A DNA stretch of 64,000 nt. Source: Pelagibacterium nitratireducens. Lineage in GTDB: Bacteria; Pseudomonadota; Alphaproteobacteria; Rhizobiales; Devosiaceae. Of the stretch, positions 1 to 9,092 are shown in pieces. Location: assembly GCF_037044555.1 (NCBI RefSeq), contig NZ_CP146275.1, forward strand, positions 786,501 through 850,500, read 5' to 3'. Below the pieces are notes generated by a model, which made no database searches, had not been told where the DNA came from, and saw only the letters and a program-made list of their open reading frames with translations. Both the position numbers and the translations under genes were made by a program. How positions within the stretch are numbered: position 1 is the stretch's first letter; every line of letters starts with the position of its first letter.

Positions 1-297
1 GTAAAAGCCGGCAAAGGCGCCATCGGAGGGCAGGGTCATGTGCAAGGTGCCCTGCTGCACCATCTCGGTGGTGTCTCGGACCGAGCCGAGCTGGTTGCCC
101 GGGAAGATGCGGACGGTGAGATCGCCGCCGCTCTTGTTCTCGACATATTCCTTGAATGCGGTGACCGCGTTGAATTCGGGGTTGTCGCCTTCATACATCT
201 CCAGCGCAAAGCGAATCTCTTCACTCAAGGCAACCGGGGCGACAGCAAACGATGCCGCAGCCAAAAGGCCAGCGGATAGCGCACGGATTACAGACAT
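1..297 (-). CDS. TRAP transporter substrate-binding protein (DctP family), C-terminal part outside the window
   Basis: The first 99 codons of a minus-strand gene are present; the rest lies to the left of the window. The ATG at 297-295 is preceded by a strong AGGAGG-type ribosome site (301-307). The protein opens with a signal peptide (MSVIRALSAGLLAAASFAVAP), followed by the DctP-type start EEIRFALEMYEG, and continues through FPGNQLGSVRDTTEMVQQG, a hallmark of TRAP binding proteins in which the early strand is followed by a segment describing the bound ligand. Such proteins capture organic or sugar acids in the periplasm and deliver them to a DctQ-DctM permease. It is divergent from the GntR gene at 420, which is the likely regulator. 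A second, different DctP lies at 6030-7037, so the region has two TRAP systems. Confidence 0.85.
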   Translation of the reverse strand, partial: MSVIRALSAGLLAAASFAVAPVALSEEIRFALEMYEGDNPEFNAVTAFKEYVENKSGGDLTVRIFPGNQLGSVRDTTEMVQQGTLHMTLPSDGAFAGFY

Positions 298-419
298 ATT
301 CTCCTCCTATATTCTGCAGATTGTGGAAACAAACATCGAAATTATACAAAGTCAATGTCCGATTGTGTGGTAACGGCTTTGCGGGTAGACTCGGGCGAGC
401 TTGGAAAAGGAGTGCGCTG

Positions 420-1094
420 GTGACTGAGGTTCTGGCATCGAGCGAACGCAGAGTGGTTCGGCCCCGGCCCCGCATGGGGTTGGCCGAATTGATGCGCGAA
501 GACATCGTTTCGGGCGCGCTGCCGGCCGGAAGCCGGTTGAAAACCATCGAGCTGTCAAAGCGATACGGGGTCAGTACCAATCCGGTTCGCGAGGCCCTGC
601 ACCAATTGAGCGGAGAGGGATTCGTGGTCTTGTCGCGCAATCGTAGCGCGCAGGTGCGCAGCCTCGATGAGAGCTTCGTGCGCAATATCTTCGACATCCG
701 TACCCTTATCGAGCCGTATCTGATCCGGGTGTTTGTCGAGCAGGCCCATGAGGACGACCTCGAACGCGCCCGCGCCGTACAGCTTCGCCTCGAGCAGTCG
801 CAGGGCGATCAGGTCGAATGGGATAGCCTCGACGAGGAATTTCACGGCATCATGTACAAGCGCCACTTCAATGGAGAGGCACGCGCCATTCGTCAGCGTC
901 ATGGTGAAGTGGTCAGAGCCCTGGCGCGCCGCTATCCGATCAGCTCGGCCCGCCGCGCGGCCGTTCTCAAGGATCACTGGGATATTATCGAGGCCGTCGC
1001 CGCCCATGATGCCGACAGTGCGGCCAGGATCGTCGAACGCCACGCCCGGGGTGCCGAGCGTCACTTGCTGCTTCGAATGCAGGAAGGGCGTTGA
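420..1094 (+). CDS. GntR family regulator (FadR/FCD subfamily)
   Basis: A 224-residue regulator with an N-terminal winged helix (about residues 15-80, with PAGSRLKTIELSKRYGVS and NPVREALHQLSGEGFV) followed by an all-helical FCD ligand domain (about 95-215). The frame is open upstream to 252, but the GTG at 420 is chosen because AAGGAG lies seven bases before it and the upstream residues do not resemble the family. FCD regulators usually respond to sugar acids or other carboxylates. It is divergent from the partial DctP gene and faces the minus-strand sugar-acid operon, so control of these genes is the natural inference. The ligand cannot be read from the sequence. Confidence 0.85.
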   Translation: MTEVLASSERRVVRPRPRMGLAELMREDIVSGALPAGSRLKTIELSKRYGVSTNPVREALHQLSGEGFVVLSRNRSAQVRSLDESFVRNIFDIRTLIEPYLIRVFVEQAHEDDLERARAVQLRLEQSQGDQVEWDSLDEEFHGIMYKRHFNGEARAIRQRHGEVVRALARRYPISSARRAAVLKDHWDIIEAVAAHDADSAARIVERHARGAERHLLLRMQEGR

Positions 1095-1187
1095 TCGCGA
1101 AGACTGCGGCCGGTAATCATCATTGCCAGTGACAAAGCATTCGCACCGACGGCGAGCCTGGGCCCCGGCAGGGTCGGCGGCTGCCGC

Positions 1188-1952
1188 TCAGACTGAAATG
1201 GTCAGACCACCATCGACATAGAGGGTGTGACCGTTGACAAAGCTGGCCGCGTCGGATGCGAGGAAGATGGCGGCGCCTTTGAGTTCGTCGAGATCGCCCC
1301 AGCGACCGGCCGGAGTGCGGGCCTCGAGCCAGGCTGTGAATTTTTCGTCTTCGATCAATGCCTTGTTGAGTGGCGTCTTGAAATAGCCCGGCGCTATGGC
1401 ATTGACCTGCAGACCCTTTGCGGCCCAATCGGTGGCCATGCCTCGGGTCAGATTGCGGACGGCGCCTTTGGCGGCCGTATAGGGCGCGACCGAGGTACGG
1501 GCCAGTTCCGACATGGCCGAGGCGATGTTGATGATCTTGCCGTGCCCGCGCCCGAGCATGAACCGCGCGACAGCCTGGGCGACGTAAAAGACCGAGTTGA
1601 GGTTGGTTTTCATCAGTTCGTCCCATTTGTCGTGGGGGAAATCTTCGAGCGGGGCGCGGTGCTGCATGCCGGCATTGTTGATGAGGATATCGATGGGGCC
1701 GATCTCGGCTTCGATCTTGCTGACGGCGGCGTGGACGGCGGCGGGGTCGGTGACATCGAAGGGCGCGATGTGGGCGTCGTGGCCCTGTGCCTTGAGGGTT
1801 TTGGCTGCGGTCTGGAGCTTTTCAGGGTTGCGGCCATTGAGGACAACGCGGGCGCCGTGCGAGGCGAGGCCTTGGGCAAGGGCGTGGCCGATGCCCTGGG
1901 AGGAGCCGGTGACAAGGGCGGTTTTTCCAGTGAGGTCGAAGAGGTCTTTCAT
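1188..1952 (-). CDS. SDR oxidoreductase, gluconate 5-dehydrogenase-like
   Basis: A 254-residue classical short-chain dehydrogenase. The cofactor motif TGSSQGIG is at about residues 16-23, NNAG at about 91-94, and the catalytic Tyr-Lys as YTAAK near 157-161, with a C-terminal YVDGGLTISV typical of the family. The N-terminus (MKDLFDLTGKTALVTG) and overall sequence resemble gluconate 5-dehydrogenases that interconvert gluconate and 5-keto-gluconate, but substrate is not fixed by sequence in this group. It is the last gene of the minus-strand sugar-acid operon, 44 bases after the IlvD/EDD dehydratase, so oxidation or reduction of a sugar acid is likely. Confidence 0.8.
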   Translation of the reverse strand: MKDLFDLTGKTALVTGSSQGIGHALAQGLASHGARVVLNGRNPEKLQTAAKTLKAQGHDAHIAPFDVTDPAAVHAAVSKIEAEIGPIDILINNAGMQHRAPLEDFPHDKWDELMKTNLNSVFYVAQAVARFMLGRGHGKIINIASAMSELARTSVAPYTAAKGAVRNLTRGMATDWAAKGLQVNAIAPGYFKTPLNKALIEDEKFTAWLEARTPAGRWGDLDELKGAAIFLASDAASFVNGHTLYVDGGLTISV

Positions 1953-1996
1953 GGGCGGCTCCGTGCAGGCAGATAAAGTCGAGGGCCTTGCGACGA

Positions 1997-3778
1997 CTAG
2001 TGATTGTCTCTGGGCAGGCCTTTGGCATGGGCGATGCGCTGGTAGTTGACGGCGGGTTTGAGGACGGCACCGTCACCGAGTTGATCGACCAACCCGCGCT
2101 GGATTTCCTGCCAGGGGGTCTGATGATCGGGGAAGGGGTATCCGCCCTTTGCGTCGAGCTCGGCGCGGCGGCGGGCCAGTTCCTCATCGCTGACCAGCAT
2201 GTCGGCGATGCCCAATTTGAGATCGATGCGCACGCGGTCTCCGGTCCGGACCAGGGCCAGACCGCCGCCAGCGGCGGCTTCGGGGGAAGCGTTGAGGATC
2301 GAGGGGGAGCCCGAAGTGCCCGACTGGCGGCCATCGCCGATGCAGGGCAGGGCATGGATGCCGCGTTTGATGAGATAGGAGGGCGGGCGCATATTGACCA
2401 CTTCGGCGGCGCCCGGATAGCCGATGGGGCCGGCGCCGCGCATGAACAACAGGGTAAACTCGTCGATTTCGAGGGCCGGGTCGTCGATGCGGTGGTGATA
2501 ATCCTCGGGGCCATCAAAGACGACGGCCTTGCCCTCGAAGGCTTCGGGATCATCGGGATTGGAGAGATAGCGCTGGCGGAATTCGGGCGAGATGACCGAG
2601 GTCTTCATTATGGCGTTATCGAACAGATTGCCCGAAAGGACGATAAATCCGGCATCCTCGGTCAGAGGTGTGTCGAAGGGGCGAATGACGTCAGGATCGA
2701 GGATGGGGGTGGCGCGGCAGTTCTCGCCGATGGTCTGGCCGTTGGCGGTGGGGGCGTTCTCGTAGATCAGACCCTTTTTCATCAGCTCGTTGACGACAGC
2801 GGGGACACCGCCGGCGCGGTGGAAATCCTCGCCCAGATATTCGCCGGCCGGCTGGAGATTGACCAGCAGGGGGATGTGGTGGCCGTGGGTCTGCCAGTCC
2901 CTGATCGAGAGGTCCACGCCGATATGGCGGGCGATGGCATTGATGTGGACCGGCGCATTGGTCGAGCCGCCGATGGCCGAATTGACGGCGATGGCGTTTA
3001 GAAAGTTCTCGCGGGTGAGGATGTCGGAGGGTTTGAGATCCTCATGGACCATATCGACGATACGCTTGCCGGTGCGCCAGGCGATCGCGGCGCGATCCTT
3101 GTGTGGAGCGGGGATGGCGGCAGAGCCGGGCAGTTGCATGCCGAGTGCTTCGGCAAGCGAATTCATGGTGGTGGCTGTGCCCATGGTGTTGCAATAGCCT
3201 ACCGAGGGGGCCGAGGAGGCGACAAGCTCGATAAATTCCTCATAGCCGATTTCGCCGGCGGCCATCATCTGGCGGGCCTTCCAGATGATGGTGCCCGAGC
3301 CGGTGCGTTCACCCTTGAACCAGCCGTTGAGCATGGGGCCGACCGAGAGTGCGATGGCCGGGATATCGACAGTGGCGGCACCCATGAGCATGGCGGGGGT
3401 GGTCTTGTCGCAGCCGATGGTGAGGACCACGCCATCGAGTGGGTAGCCATAGAGCACTTCGACGAGGCCGAGGTATGAGAGGTTGCGGTCAAGGCCTGCG
3501 GTGGGGCGCTTGCCGGTTTCCTGAATGGGGTGGACCGGGAATTCGAATGCGATGCCGCCGGCCTCGCGGATGCCTTCGCGCACGCGCTGGGCGAGGACCA
3601 TGTGGTGGCGGTTGCAGGGAGAGAGGTCCGATCCGGTCTGGGCGATGCCGATGATGGGTTTGCCGGATTGAAGTTCTTCGCGGGTGATCCCGTAATTCAT
3701 GTAGCGTTCGAGATAGAGCGCGGTCATGTCGGGGTTTTCGGGGTTGTCGAACCAGGCGCGGGAGCGAAGTTTTTTCAT
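1997..3778 (-). CDS. IlvD/EDD family sugar-acid dehydratase (pentonate dehydratase-like)
   Basis: A 593-residue iron-sulfur dehydratase. The three cluster ligands are visible: Cys55 in SPCNRHH, Cys123 in GCDKTTP and Cys196 in GYCNTMG; their spacing matches L-arabinonate/D-xylonate dehydratases rather than biosynthetic IlvD. It should remove water from an aldonate to give a 2-keto-3-deoxy acid. The frame continues upstream to 4375 inside the DMT gene, but the ATG at 3778 has AGGAG nine bases away and forms an ATGA overlap with the DMT stop codon, so it is the true start. With the XylX-like dehydratase at 12049 it would supply two steps of a non-phosphorylative pentonate route. The exact substrate is inferred, not proven. 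Confidence 0.85.
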   Translation of the reverse strand: MKKLRSRAWFDNPENPDMTALYLERYMNYGITREELQSGKPIIGIAQTGSDLSPCNRHHMVLAQRVREGIREAGGIAFEFPVHPIQETGKRPTAGLDRNLSYLGLVEVLYGYPLDGVVLTIGCDKTTPAMLMGAATVDIPAIALSVGPMLNGWFKGERTGSGTIIWKARQMMAAGEIGYEEFIELVASSAPSVGYCNTMGTATTMNSLAEALGMQLPGSAAIPAPHKDRAAIAWRTGKRIVDMVHEDLKPSDILTRENFLNAIAVNSAIGGSTNAPVHINAIARHIGVDLSIRDWQTHGHHIPLLVNLQPAGEYLGEDFHRAGGVPAVVNELMKKGLIYENAPTANGQTIGENCRATPILDPDVIRPFDTPLTEDAGFIVLSGNLFDNAIMKTSVISPEFRQRYLSNPDDPEAFEGKAVVFDGPEDYHHRIDDPALEIDEFTLLFMRGAGPIGYPGAAEVVNMRPPSYLIKRGIHALPCIGDGRQSGTSGSPSILNASPEAAAGGGLALVRTGDRVRIDLKLGIADMLVSDEELARRRAELDAKGGYPFPDHQTPWQEIQRGLVDQLGDGAVLKPAVNYQRIAHAKGLPRDNH

Positions 3779-4701
3779 AGGGTTTCTCCTGTTCCGCTGA
3801 CGGCTGGCGCGGGGGAGGTGCGCCGCGTCCGTTGTTCGCGGAGGTAGATGATGAAGCTCGAGGTGATGATGATGGCGGCGCCGACCAGCGTGAGGGGGCG
3901 CGGCAGGTCGCCAAAGAAGAGATAGCCCAGAATGATCGCCCAGGGCAGGAGCGTATATTGTAGCGGGGCAACGGCGGCGGCATCGGCGAGTTTGACGGCG
4001 CGGTTGACGCAGATATGGGCGAGCATGGCGACCACGCCGAGCGTGCCGAGCAGCAGGAAATCGGGCACGGTGGGGGTAACCCAGCCGAATGGGGTGAGGA
4101 TCAGACCGGCGATGAGGGCGCCGGTGATCTGGAAGAAAACAAGCGTCTTGTCGGGCGTGCCGCGCAGGGTGCGACCGGTGATGACCATCAAGGCAAAGGC
4201 CAGAGTGCCGACGACCGAAACGAGGATGGCGAGGGGATTGATTTCCCCCGAGGGGGTAAGGGCGACGAGCACGCCGACAAAGCCAAGGCCGATGGCGGCC
4301 CAGCGGATGGGGCCGACCTTTTCCTTCAAAAGGAACGGCGACATGGCGGCTACATAGATGGGGGCGGCGAGCCAATAGGTCATCACATCGGCCAGCGGCA
4401 GGAAATAGACGGCCCAGTAAAAGCAGAACACTTCGGCGGTGGAAAACACCACGCGGGCGAACTGAAGCTTCGGCCGCTCGGCGGAGAGAATGGGTTTAAG
4501 GCCCGATTTCCAGAGGAATGGCAACAGGATAACCAGGGCGACGGCGGAGCGCAGCAAGAGCACCTGGCCGACCGAATAGGTGGCGACCAGCCATTTGCCC
4601 ATGGCATCGTTGAGTGAAAACAGGAACATGGCCAACAGCATGATGAGCACGCCCATGCGGGCGGGGGACATCGGGACCGGTGTTGCCTTGACGCTGCTCA
4701 T
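3775..4701 (-). CDS. DMT superfamily (EamA) inner-membrane transporter
   Basis: A 308-residue protein with about ten hydrophobic segments arranged as two EamA halves (about residues 15-145 and 155-290), the usual size for the family. The segment [12 protein letters not shown] at the start of helix 1 and the paired charged loops are typical. EamA proteins export or import small metabolites; some in this position are linked to sugar-acid or amino-acid use. The ATG abuts the stop of the enolase-superfamily gene with no gap, and its own stop overlaps the next start as ATGA, so it is translated within the same operon. The cargo is unknown; a sugar acid or pathway intermediate is a contextual guess. 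Confidence 0.85.
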   Translation of the reverse strand: MSSVKATPVPMSPARMGVLIMLLAMFLFSLNDAMGKWLVATYSVGQVLLLRSAVALVILLPFLWKSGLKPILSAERPKLQFARVVFSTAEVFCFYWAVYFLPLADVMTYWLAAPIYVAAMSPFLLKEKVGPIRWAAIGLGFVGVLVALTPSGEINPLAILVSVVGTLAFALMVITGRTLRGTPDKTLVFFQITGALIAGLILTPFGWVTPTVPDFLLLGTLGVVAMLAHICVNRAVKLADAAAVAPLQYTLLPWAIILGYLFFGDLPRPLTLVGAAIIITSSFIIYLREQRTRRTSPAPAVSGTGETL

Positions 4702-5913
4702 CTAGAGTTCTCCCTCGGCATTGGAGCGCCGATGGATGGCATCGGGGCGGGTAAAGAGTTCGGGGAGGAGTTCGATGCCCAACCCCGGGGTATCGGGCAG
4801 GGTGATCTGGCCGTCGCCAACGATCGGGAGGGCATCGACGACTTCGGTGTACCAGCCGGTATAAAGGGCGCGCACCGATTCCTGGATCAAGGCGTTGCGG
4901 GCGTGGAGCGAAAACTGGCAGGAGGCCATGAAGACCACTGGCCCGGTGCAATCGTGCGGCGCGACGGGGATTTGTTGGGCTTCGGCCATGCCGGCGATCT
5001 TTCTTGCTTCGGACAGCCCGCCACACCAGGAGAGATCGAGCATGGCGACCCCCGCGACGCCGGTGGCGAGATAATCGCGGAAGGCGTGGGGATAGGCCAG
5101 TGTCTCGGAGGCGCAGATCATGGCATCGGTGTGGGGGGCGTAGGCCTTGAGGGTATCGAGGCTGTCCATGCGCACGGGATCTTCGTGCCAATAGGTATCG
5201 TAGGGCTTTAAAGCGCGCGCGATGCGCTGGGCGGCGGGCAGGCGCCAAAGGGAATGGAACTCGACCATGATGTCCATCCTGTCGCCGACGGCCTTCCTGA
5301 TCTTTTCAAAAGGTTCGAGCGCGGTCTTGAGCTCAGCGGCCGAGATGTCGAGACCATGGGTGCGCTCGGCGGCGATATCGAAGGGCCAGATCTTCATGGC
5401 TGTGATCCCTTCATCGAGAAGGGAGAGCGCGAGCTCGTCGGCGCGGTTCAAAAAGGCGTCGAGGTCTTCGTAGGGGCCGATGGGCATGGCATCAAGGCCC
5501 CAATTGTCGACCGACTGGGCGCGGTTGTCGCGGATATAGGAATAGCCGGCGCAGGTATTGTAGGTGCGGATCGTATCGCGGGACTTGCCACCAAGCGCGA
5601 CCGAAACGGGGACGCCGAGCGCCTTGCCGAAAATGTCCCACAGCGCGATGTCGATGGCCGAATTGCCGCGGGTTTCGACCCCGGCCCCGCGCCAGCCCAG
5701 ATAGCCGATGAGATCCCGGTTGATCGCTTCGATCTGCAGCGGATCGCGGCCGACCAGTTTGGGGGCGACGGTTTCGTGAATATAGGCTTCGACCGCTGCG
5801 GCGCCGAGGAAGGTTTCTCCAAGACCCGTGATGTTCTCATCGGTCTTGATCAGAATCCAGACGACATTGCCGAACTGTCCAAGGCGCAGGGTTTCGACGG
5901 CTGTGATCTTCAT
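4702..5913 (-). CDS. Enolase-superfamily acid-sugar dehydratase, galactonate/mannonate dehydratase-type active site
   Basis: A 403-residue member of the mandelate racemase/muconate lactonizing enzyme group with the N-terminal capping domain (1-120) and the barrel domain after it. Candidate metal ligands are Glu218, Glu244 and Glu270; His220 and His320 are placed to act as acid and base, with Asp293 before the last histidine. The spacings (+2, +26, +52, +102) are the same as those of Asp183, His185, Glu209, Glu235 and His285 in E. coli galactonate dehydratase, although the first ligand is Glu here. Lys174 in AMKIWPFD marks the strand 2 end. It should dehydrate an aldonate. The substrate cannot be named. 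It heads the second part of the minus-strand operon, after a terminator. Confidence 0.82.
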   Translation of the reverse strand: MKITAVETLRLGQFGNVVWILIKTDENITGLGETFLGAAAVEAYIHETVAPKLVGRDPLQIEAINRDLIGYLGWRGAGVETRGNSAIDIALWDIFGKALGVPVSVALGGKSRDTIRTYNTCAGYSYIRDNRAQSVDNWGLDAMPIGPYEDLDAFLNRADELALSLLDEGITAMKIWPFDIAAERTHGLDISAAELKTALEPFEKIRKAVGDRMDIMVEFHSLWRLPAAQRIARALKPYDTYWHEDPVRMDSLDTLKAYAPHTDAMICASETLAYPHAFRDYLATGVAGVAMLDLSWCGGLSEARKIAGMAEAQQIPVAPHDCTGPVVFMASCQFSLHARNALIQESVRALYTGWYTEVVDALPIVGDGQITLPDTPGLGIELLPELFTRPDAIHRRSNAEGEL

Positions 5914-5945
5914 GGGCGGATCCGTGTCGGACGGTTGTTCAAGAA

Positions 5946-5971
5946 AAGGGCGGAGCCGAGGCTCCGCCCTT
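5946..5971 (-). terminator. Rho-independent terminator after the TRAP operon
   Basis: Two 12-base arms (AAGGGCGGAGCC and its complement) with a two-base loop, followed on the minus strand by TTTTCTT. It lies just after the dctP gene and before the dehydratase gene, so it would end or attenuate transcription from dctQMP and lower expression of the downstream catabolic genes. Confidence 0.75.
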
Positions 5972-6029
5972 CTGGTCGGTCATGCGCCATGAGTGTGGCG
6001 CGTGACCTGAATCGTCAGGGAGGAGACGA

Positions 6030-7037
6030 TTATTCGCCGCGGATGGCGGCGAGCTCGGCCTGGGCGCGTTCGACAACGTCGGCACCGATGGAATCGGCGC
6101 TGCGCTCGTAAACGCCGGCAACGGCTTCGCGGATTTCGGCCATGGCTTCGTCCGAGATGTCGTTGACTTCGAGACCGGCATCGATAATGCGCTGCAGCGA
6201 TTCATCGGACAGGGCACGGCTCGATTCACGCTGCACGGTCTGACCTTCAGCGGCGCAATCGAAGAGCATCTGCTGTTCTTGTTCCGACAGCGTGTCAAAG
6301 ATCGGGCCCGAGAACAGGACCATGAACGGGGTATAGGCGTGACGGGTGTTGGAGACATAATCCTGCACTTCATAAAAGCGCGAGGTGTCGATCGTCACAT
6401 AGGGGTTTTCCTGGGCGTCGATGGCACCGGTTTCCAGAGCCGTGAACACTTCACCGAAGGCCATTGGCGTTGCATTGGTGCCAAGGGTCTGGAAGGTGTC
6501 GAGGAAGATGTTGTTCTGCATGACGCGGACGCGCATGCCCTCGAAATCGGCAAGCGTTTGGACCGGGCGCACCGAGTTGGAAAGGTTGCGGAAGCCGTTT
6601 TCCCAGAAGGAGAGATTCACGAGGCCGACTTCGGGCATCATGTCGGAAATGTACTGGCCGAACTCGCCGTCGAGAAGCGCATCGGCTTCTTCATCGCTCG
6701 AGATCAGGAAGGGCAGGTCGAAAACACCCAGGGCCGGCTCGATGGCAACGAGCGGGGAGGTCGAGGAAATGACCATTTCGAGCGTGCCCGAGCGCAGGGA
6801 CTGAGCCGACTGCAGATCGTCGCCCAGGGCCGAAGACCAGAAGGCGTTGACCGTCCAGGCGCCACCCGAGGTTTCATCGACGCATTGGGTGAAGGTATCG
6901 ACGCCATCGGCGACAGGGTGATCTTCGGCAATGCCGTTGGCGATGCGGATGGTGCGGTCGGTGAACTGGGCATGGGCGGGCAGAGCCACGCTCATGGCCA
7001 GAGCTGCGGCCAGCGAGGTTGTGACGATGGTTTTCAT
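6030..7037 (-). CDS. dctP: TRAP transporter substrate-binding protein DctP
   Basis: A 335-residue periplasmic binding protein with a signal peptide ending AHAQ at about residue 23. The DctP-family signature region (SFWENGFRNLSNSVRP, then ADFEGMRVRVMQN, about residues 125-160) contains the conserved arginine (in RVRVMQN) that binds the ligand carboxylate, followed by PMAFGEVFTALETGAIDAQENP. The start is the ATG at 7037, with GGAGGAG nine bases upstream; the frame is open much further but runs through dctM. It completes a DctQ-DctM-DctP importer and should bind a sugar acid or another carboxylate, given the catabolic genes downstream. Confidence 0.92.
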   Translation of the reverse strand: MKTIVTTSLAAALAMSVALPAHAQFTDRTIRIANGIAEDHPVADGVDTFTQCVDETSGGAWTVNAFWSSALGDDLQSAQSLRSGTLEMVISSTSPLVAIEPALGVFDLPFLISSDEEADALLDGEFGQYISDMMPEVGLVNLSFWENGFRNLSNSVRPVQTLADFEGMRVRVMQNNIFLDTFQTLGTNATPMAFGEVFTALETGAIDAQENPYVTIDTSRFYEVQDYVSNTRHAYTPFMVLFSGPIFDTLSEQEQQMLFDCAAEGQTVQRESSRALSDESLQRIIDAGLEVNDISDEAMAEIREAVAGVYERSADSIGADVVERAQAELAAIRGE

Positions 7038-7075
7038 TTTGAGAACTCCTCCATTGGTTTTTGGTGAACCCGAAA

Positions 7076-8353
7076 TCAGCGCAGCCAATTGAGCGGCGTG
7101 AGCACGATCTCGGGGAACATAACGAGCAGGGCCAGCACGATGATCTGGGACAGGATGAATGGCAGAACGCCATACACCACCTTGCCCATGGGCACGCGCG
7201 AGACCCCGCTGACCACGTTGAGCACGACGCCAACCGGCGGGGTGATCAGCGAGATGCAGGTGGACATCACAAAGATGATGCCGAAATAGATGGGATCGAT
7301 CTCTGCCGCCCGGATCATGGGCATGAGCACGGGACCGAAGATCAGGATGGTCGGAGCCAGGTCGAGGACCATGCCAACGACAAGCAGCAGGAGCACGATG
7401 CAGAACATCAAGAGCCTGGGGTTGTCGATGAAGGGTTCGACCAGACCGATGAGCTGGTTTGGAATGTTGGCCGAGGTGATCAGCCAGGACGTAACCAGTG
7501 CCGCAGCAACAAGGAACATCACGATGGAGGTGGTCTTTGCCGCGTTGACGAACACACGGTAAAGGCTGGCCCAAGTGAGTTCGCGATAGACGACGCCGCC
7601 CACGAACAGGGCATAGACGGCAGCAACCACTGCAGCCTCGGTGGGTGTAAAGATGCCGAACCTTATGCCGGCCAGGATAATGACGGGCATGAACAGGGCC
7701 CAGACGGCAGCGCCTGCGGCCTTGAAGCGTTCGCTGCCCGAGCTTTTGGGCAGGGTCTCGACCTTTTCCTTGCGGGCGACGAAGCCCCACATCAGCGCCA
7801 GCGAGACGGCCATCATCAGGCCCGGCACGATGCCGCCCAGGAACAGGCCGGTGATGGAGACGTTGGCGGCAACGCCGAAGATGATGTAGGCGAGCGAGGG
7901 GGGAATGACCGGGGCAACGATGCCGCCTGCGGCCATAAGGCCGGCAGCGCGCGGCACGTTATAGCCTGCATCGCGCATCATGGGCACGAGGATGGCGGCA
8001 AGCGCGGCGGAATCGGCGGCAGCCGAACCCGACATCGACGCCATGATGACCGCGGCCATCACGGCGACAAAGCCCAGCCCGCCCCGAATGTGACCCACGC
8101 AGGTGACGGCGAAATGGACGATGCGGCGCGAAAGCCCGCCCGCATTCATCAACTCGCCGGCCAGAAGGAAAAACGGGATGGCCAGAAGGGTGAAGGTGTT
8201 GGCGCCGGTGATCATCTGCTGGGCGATGATCTGGGGGTTGAACATGCCCATGAAGGTCATGAGCACGATGCCGGTGGTCAGAAGCGCAAAGGCGACCGGA
8301 AGCCCGATGGCCAAGGTCGAAAACAGCGATCCCAGGAAGACCAGGATGATCAT
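7076..8353 (-). CDS. dctM: TRAP transporter large permease DctM
   Basis: A 425-residue membrane protein with about twelve hydrophobic segments, the normal DctM size. Typical elements are IPFFLLAGELMNAGG (about residues 58-72), MSGSAAADSAALAAILVPMM (near 107-126), IVAPVIPPSLAYIIFG, and FLVAAALVTSWLITSANIP. It is the sodium-driven transport subunit. Its start codon overlaps the dctQ stop as ATGA and it precedes dctP, the classical gene order on one transcript. Confidence 0.95.
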   Translation of the reverse strand: MIILVFLGSLFSTLAIGLPVAFALLTTGIVLMTFMGMFNPQIIAQQMITGANTFTLLAIPFFLLAGELMNAGGLSRRIVHFAVTCVGHIRGGLGFVAVMAAVIMASMSGSAAADSAALAAILVPMMRDAGYNVPRAAGLMAAGGIVAPVIPPSLAYIIFGVAANVSITGLFLGGIVPGLMMAVSLALMWGFVARKEKVETLPKSSGSERFKAAGAAVWALFMPVIILAGIRFGIFTPTEAAVVAAVYALFVGGVVYRELTWASLYRVFVNAAKTTSIVMFLVAAALVTSWLITSANIPNQLIGLVEPFIDNPRLLMFCIVLLLLVVGMVLDLAPTILIFGPVLMPMIRAAEIDPIYFGIIFVMSTCISLITPPVGVVLNVVSGVSRVPMGKVVYGVLPFILSQIIVLALLVMFPEIVLTPLNWLR

Positions 8354-8919
8354 ATGGCGCGCTCCACGACTTTATTTTCCTCATACTCGCCGGCGAAACG
8401 CGCGATCTCGGTGTCGGACACGCGGCCCGTCACGATTTCGAAGAGGCGATAAAGGGCAATGAGCCCGATGCCCAGGGAGGTGAAGTAGCCGATGCCATAG
8501 ACCCAGATCATCGACATGTTGATGACCGCTGCGGTCATCGATGCGTTGATCGGGTGCTGCATCCATGTGCCGTAGAAAAAGACGCCCGCTGCAAAGATGA
8601 TCAGGGCGTTGCTTATCGCCATGCAAATGAGCCGGCCGGTGCGGTTGAAGCGCCGGACCAGGGTTTCCACCCCGATATGACCGTGATCCTTGAAGGCGAG
8701 AACCGCGCCGATGAAGGTGAGCCAGACGAAAAAGTACCGGCTCATCTCTTCGGAAAAGGTCAGCCCGCTGTTAAATCCGTAGCGGAGCACCACATTGGTC
8801 GCGACCATGATGACCATGCCGAACAGGAGCGCGGCCAGCACGAACTCGACCAGCCTGACGATGGTTTCGATGGCCCTAGTCATGAGCGGGGTGTCCCGTC
8901 CATGCCCAAAATTGCGCAT
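8350..8919 (-). CDS. dctQ: TRAP transporter small permease DctQ
   Basis: A DctQ-type protein of up to 189 residues with four transmembrane segments and the family pattern NVVLRYGFNSGLTFSEEMSRYFFVW, FIGAVLAFKDHGHIGVE. The start is uncertain: the ATG at 8919 has its purine-rich site 15 bases away, whereas an ATG at 8883 (MTRAIE) lies at the end of a short leader reading frame that owns the strong GGAG site (see the leader entry). The protein from 8883 would have 177 residues, closer to the family norm. It is the first gene of the TRAP operon. Confidence 0.9.
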   Translation of the reverse strand: MRNFGHGRDTPLMTRAIETIVRLVEFVLAALLFGMVIMVATNVVLRYGFNSGLTFSEEMSRYFFVWLTFIGAVLAFKDHGHIGVETLVRRFNRTGRLICMAISNALIIFAAGVFFYGTWMQHPINASMTAAVINMSMIWVYGIGYFTSLGIGLIALYRLFEIVTGRVSDTEIARFAGEYEENKVVERAI

Positions 8920-8926
8920 TGCGCAT
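8876..8926 (-). other. Possible 16-residue leader peptide overlapping the dctQ start
   Basis: An ATG at 8926 lies seven bases after a GAGGAGACC ribosome site and opens a 16-codon frame (MRNAQFWAWTGHPAHD) that stops with TAG at 8878-8876. The stop overlaps the likely dctQ ATG at 8883-8881, so translation of dctQ could be coupled to this leader. There is no comparative evidence, and it may be a chance reading frame. Confidence 0.3.
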
Positions 8927-9029
8927 GTTCAGGTCTCCTCCCATAGCGCACTTGGTAAAAGGCGCTGCAATCGCGTCGGCAAGGCGGCAGTTTTTCCTGC
9001 CAGTCACGAGCCGTCTGGACAGAGGCTTA

Positions 9030-9048
9030 AATGATAGCGTATGTCATT
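9030..9048. promoter_or_regulatory. Candidate operator between dctQ and lacI
   Basis: An imperfect palindrome AATGATAGCGTATGTCATT with five-base perfect outer arms sits in the divergent intergenic region, 45 bases before the LacI gene. This is the position and size expected for a LacI-family operator controlling both directions. The centre is asymmetric, so the assignment is tentative. Confidence 0.35.
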
Positions 9049-9092
9049 GTCAACGGCGCACCGCAATGCAATGAGTGCGCTGGAGGGAGATA

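Noticed and set aside
1997..4375. 792-residue version of the IlvD/EDD protein
   Set aside because: The first 199 residues overlap the DMT gene in another frame and have no family similarity. The start at 3778 has a ribosome site and an ATGA overlap.
7061..8452. 463-codon His/Asp-rich frame on the plus strand
   Set aside because: It is the antisense of dctM, with a composition typical of reversed transmembrane genes and no ribosome site.
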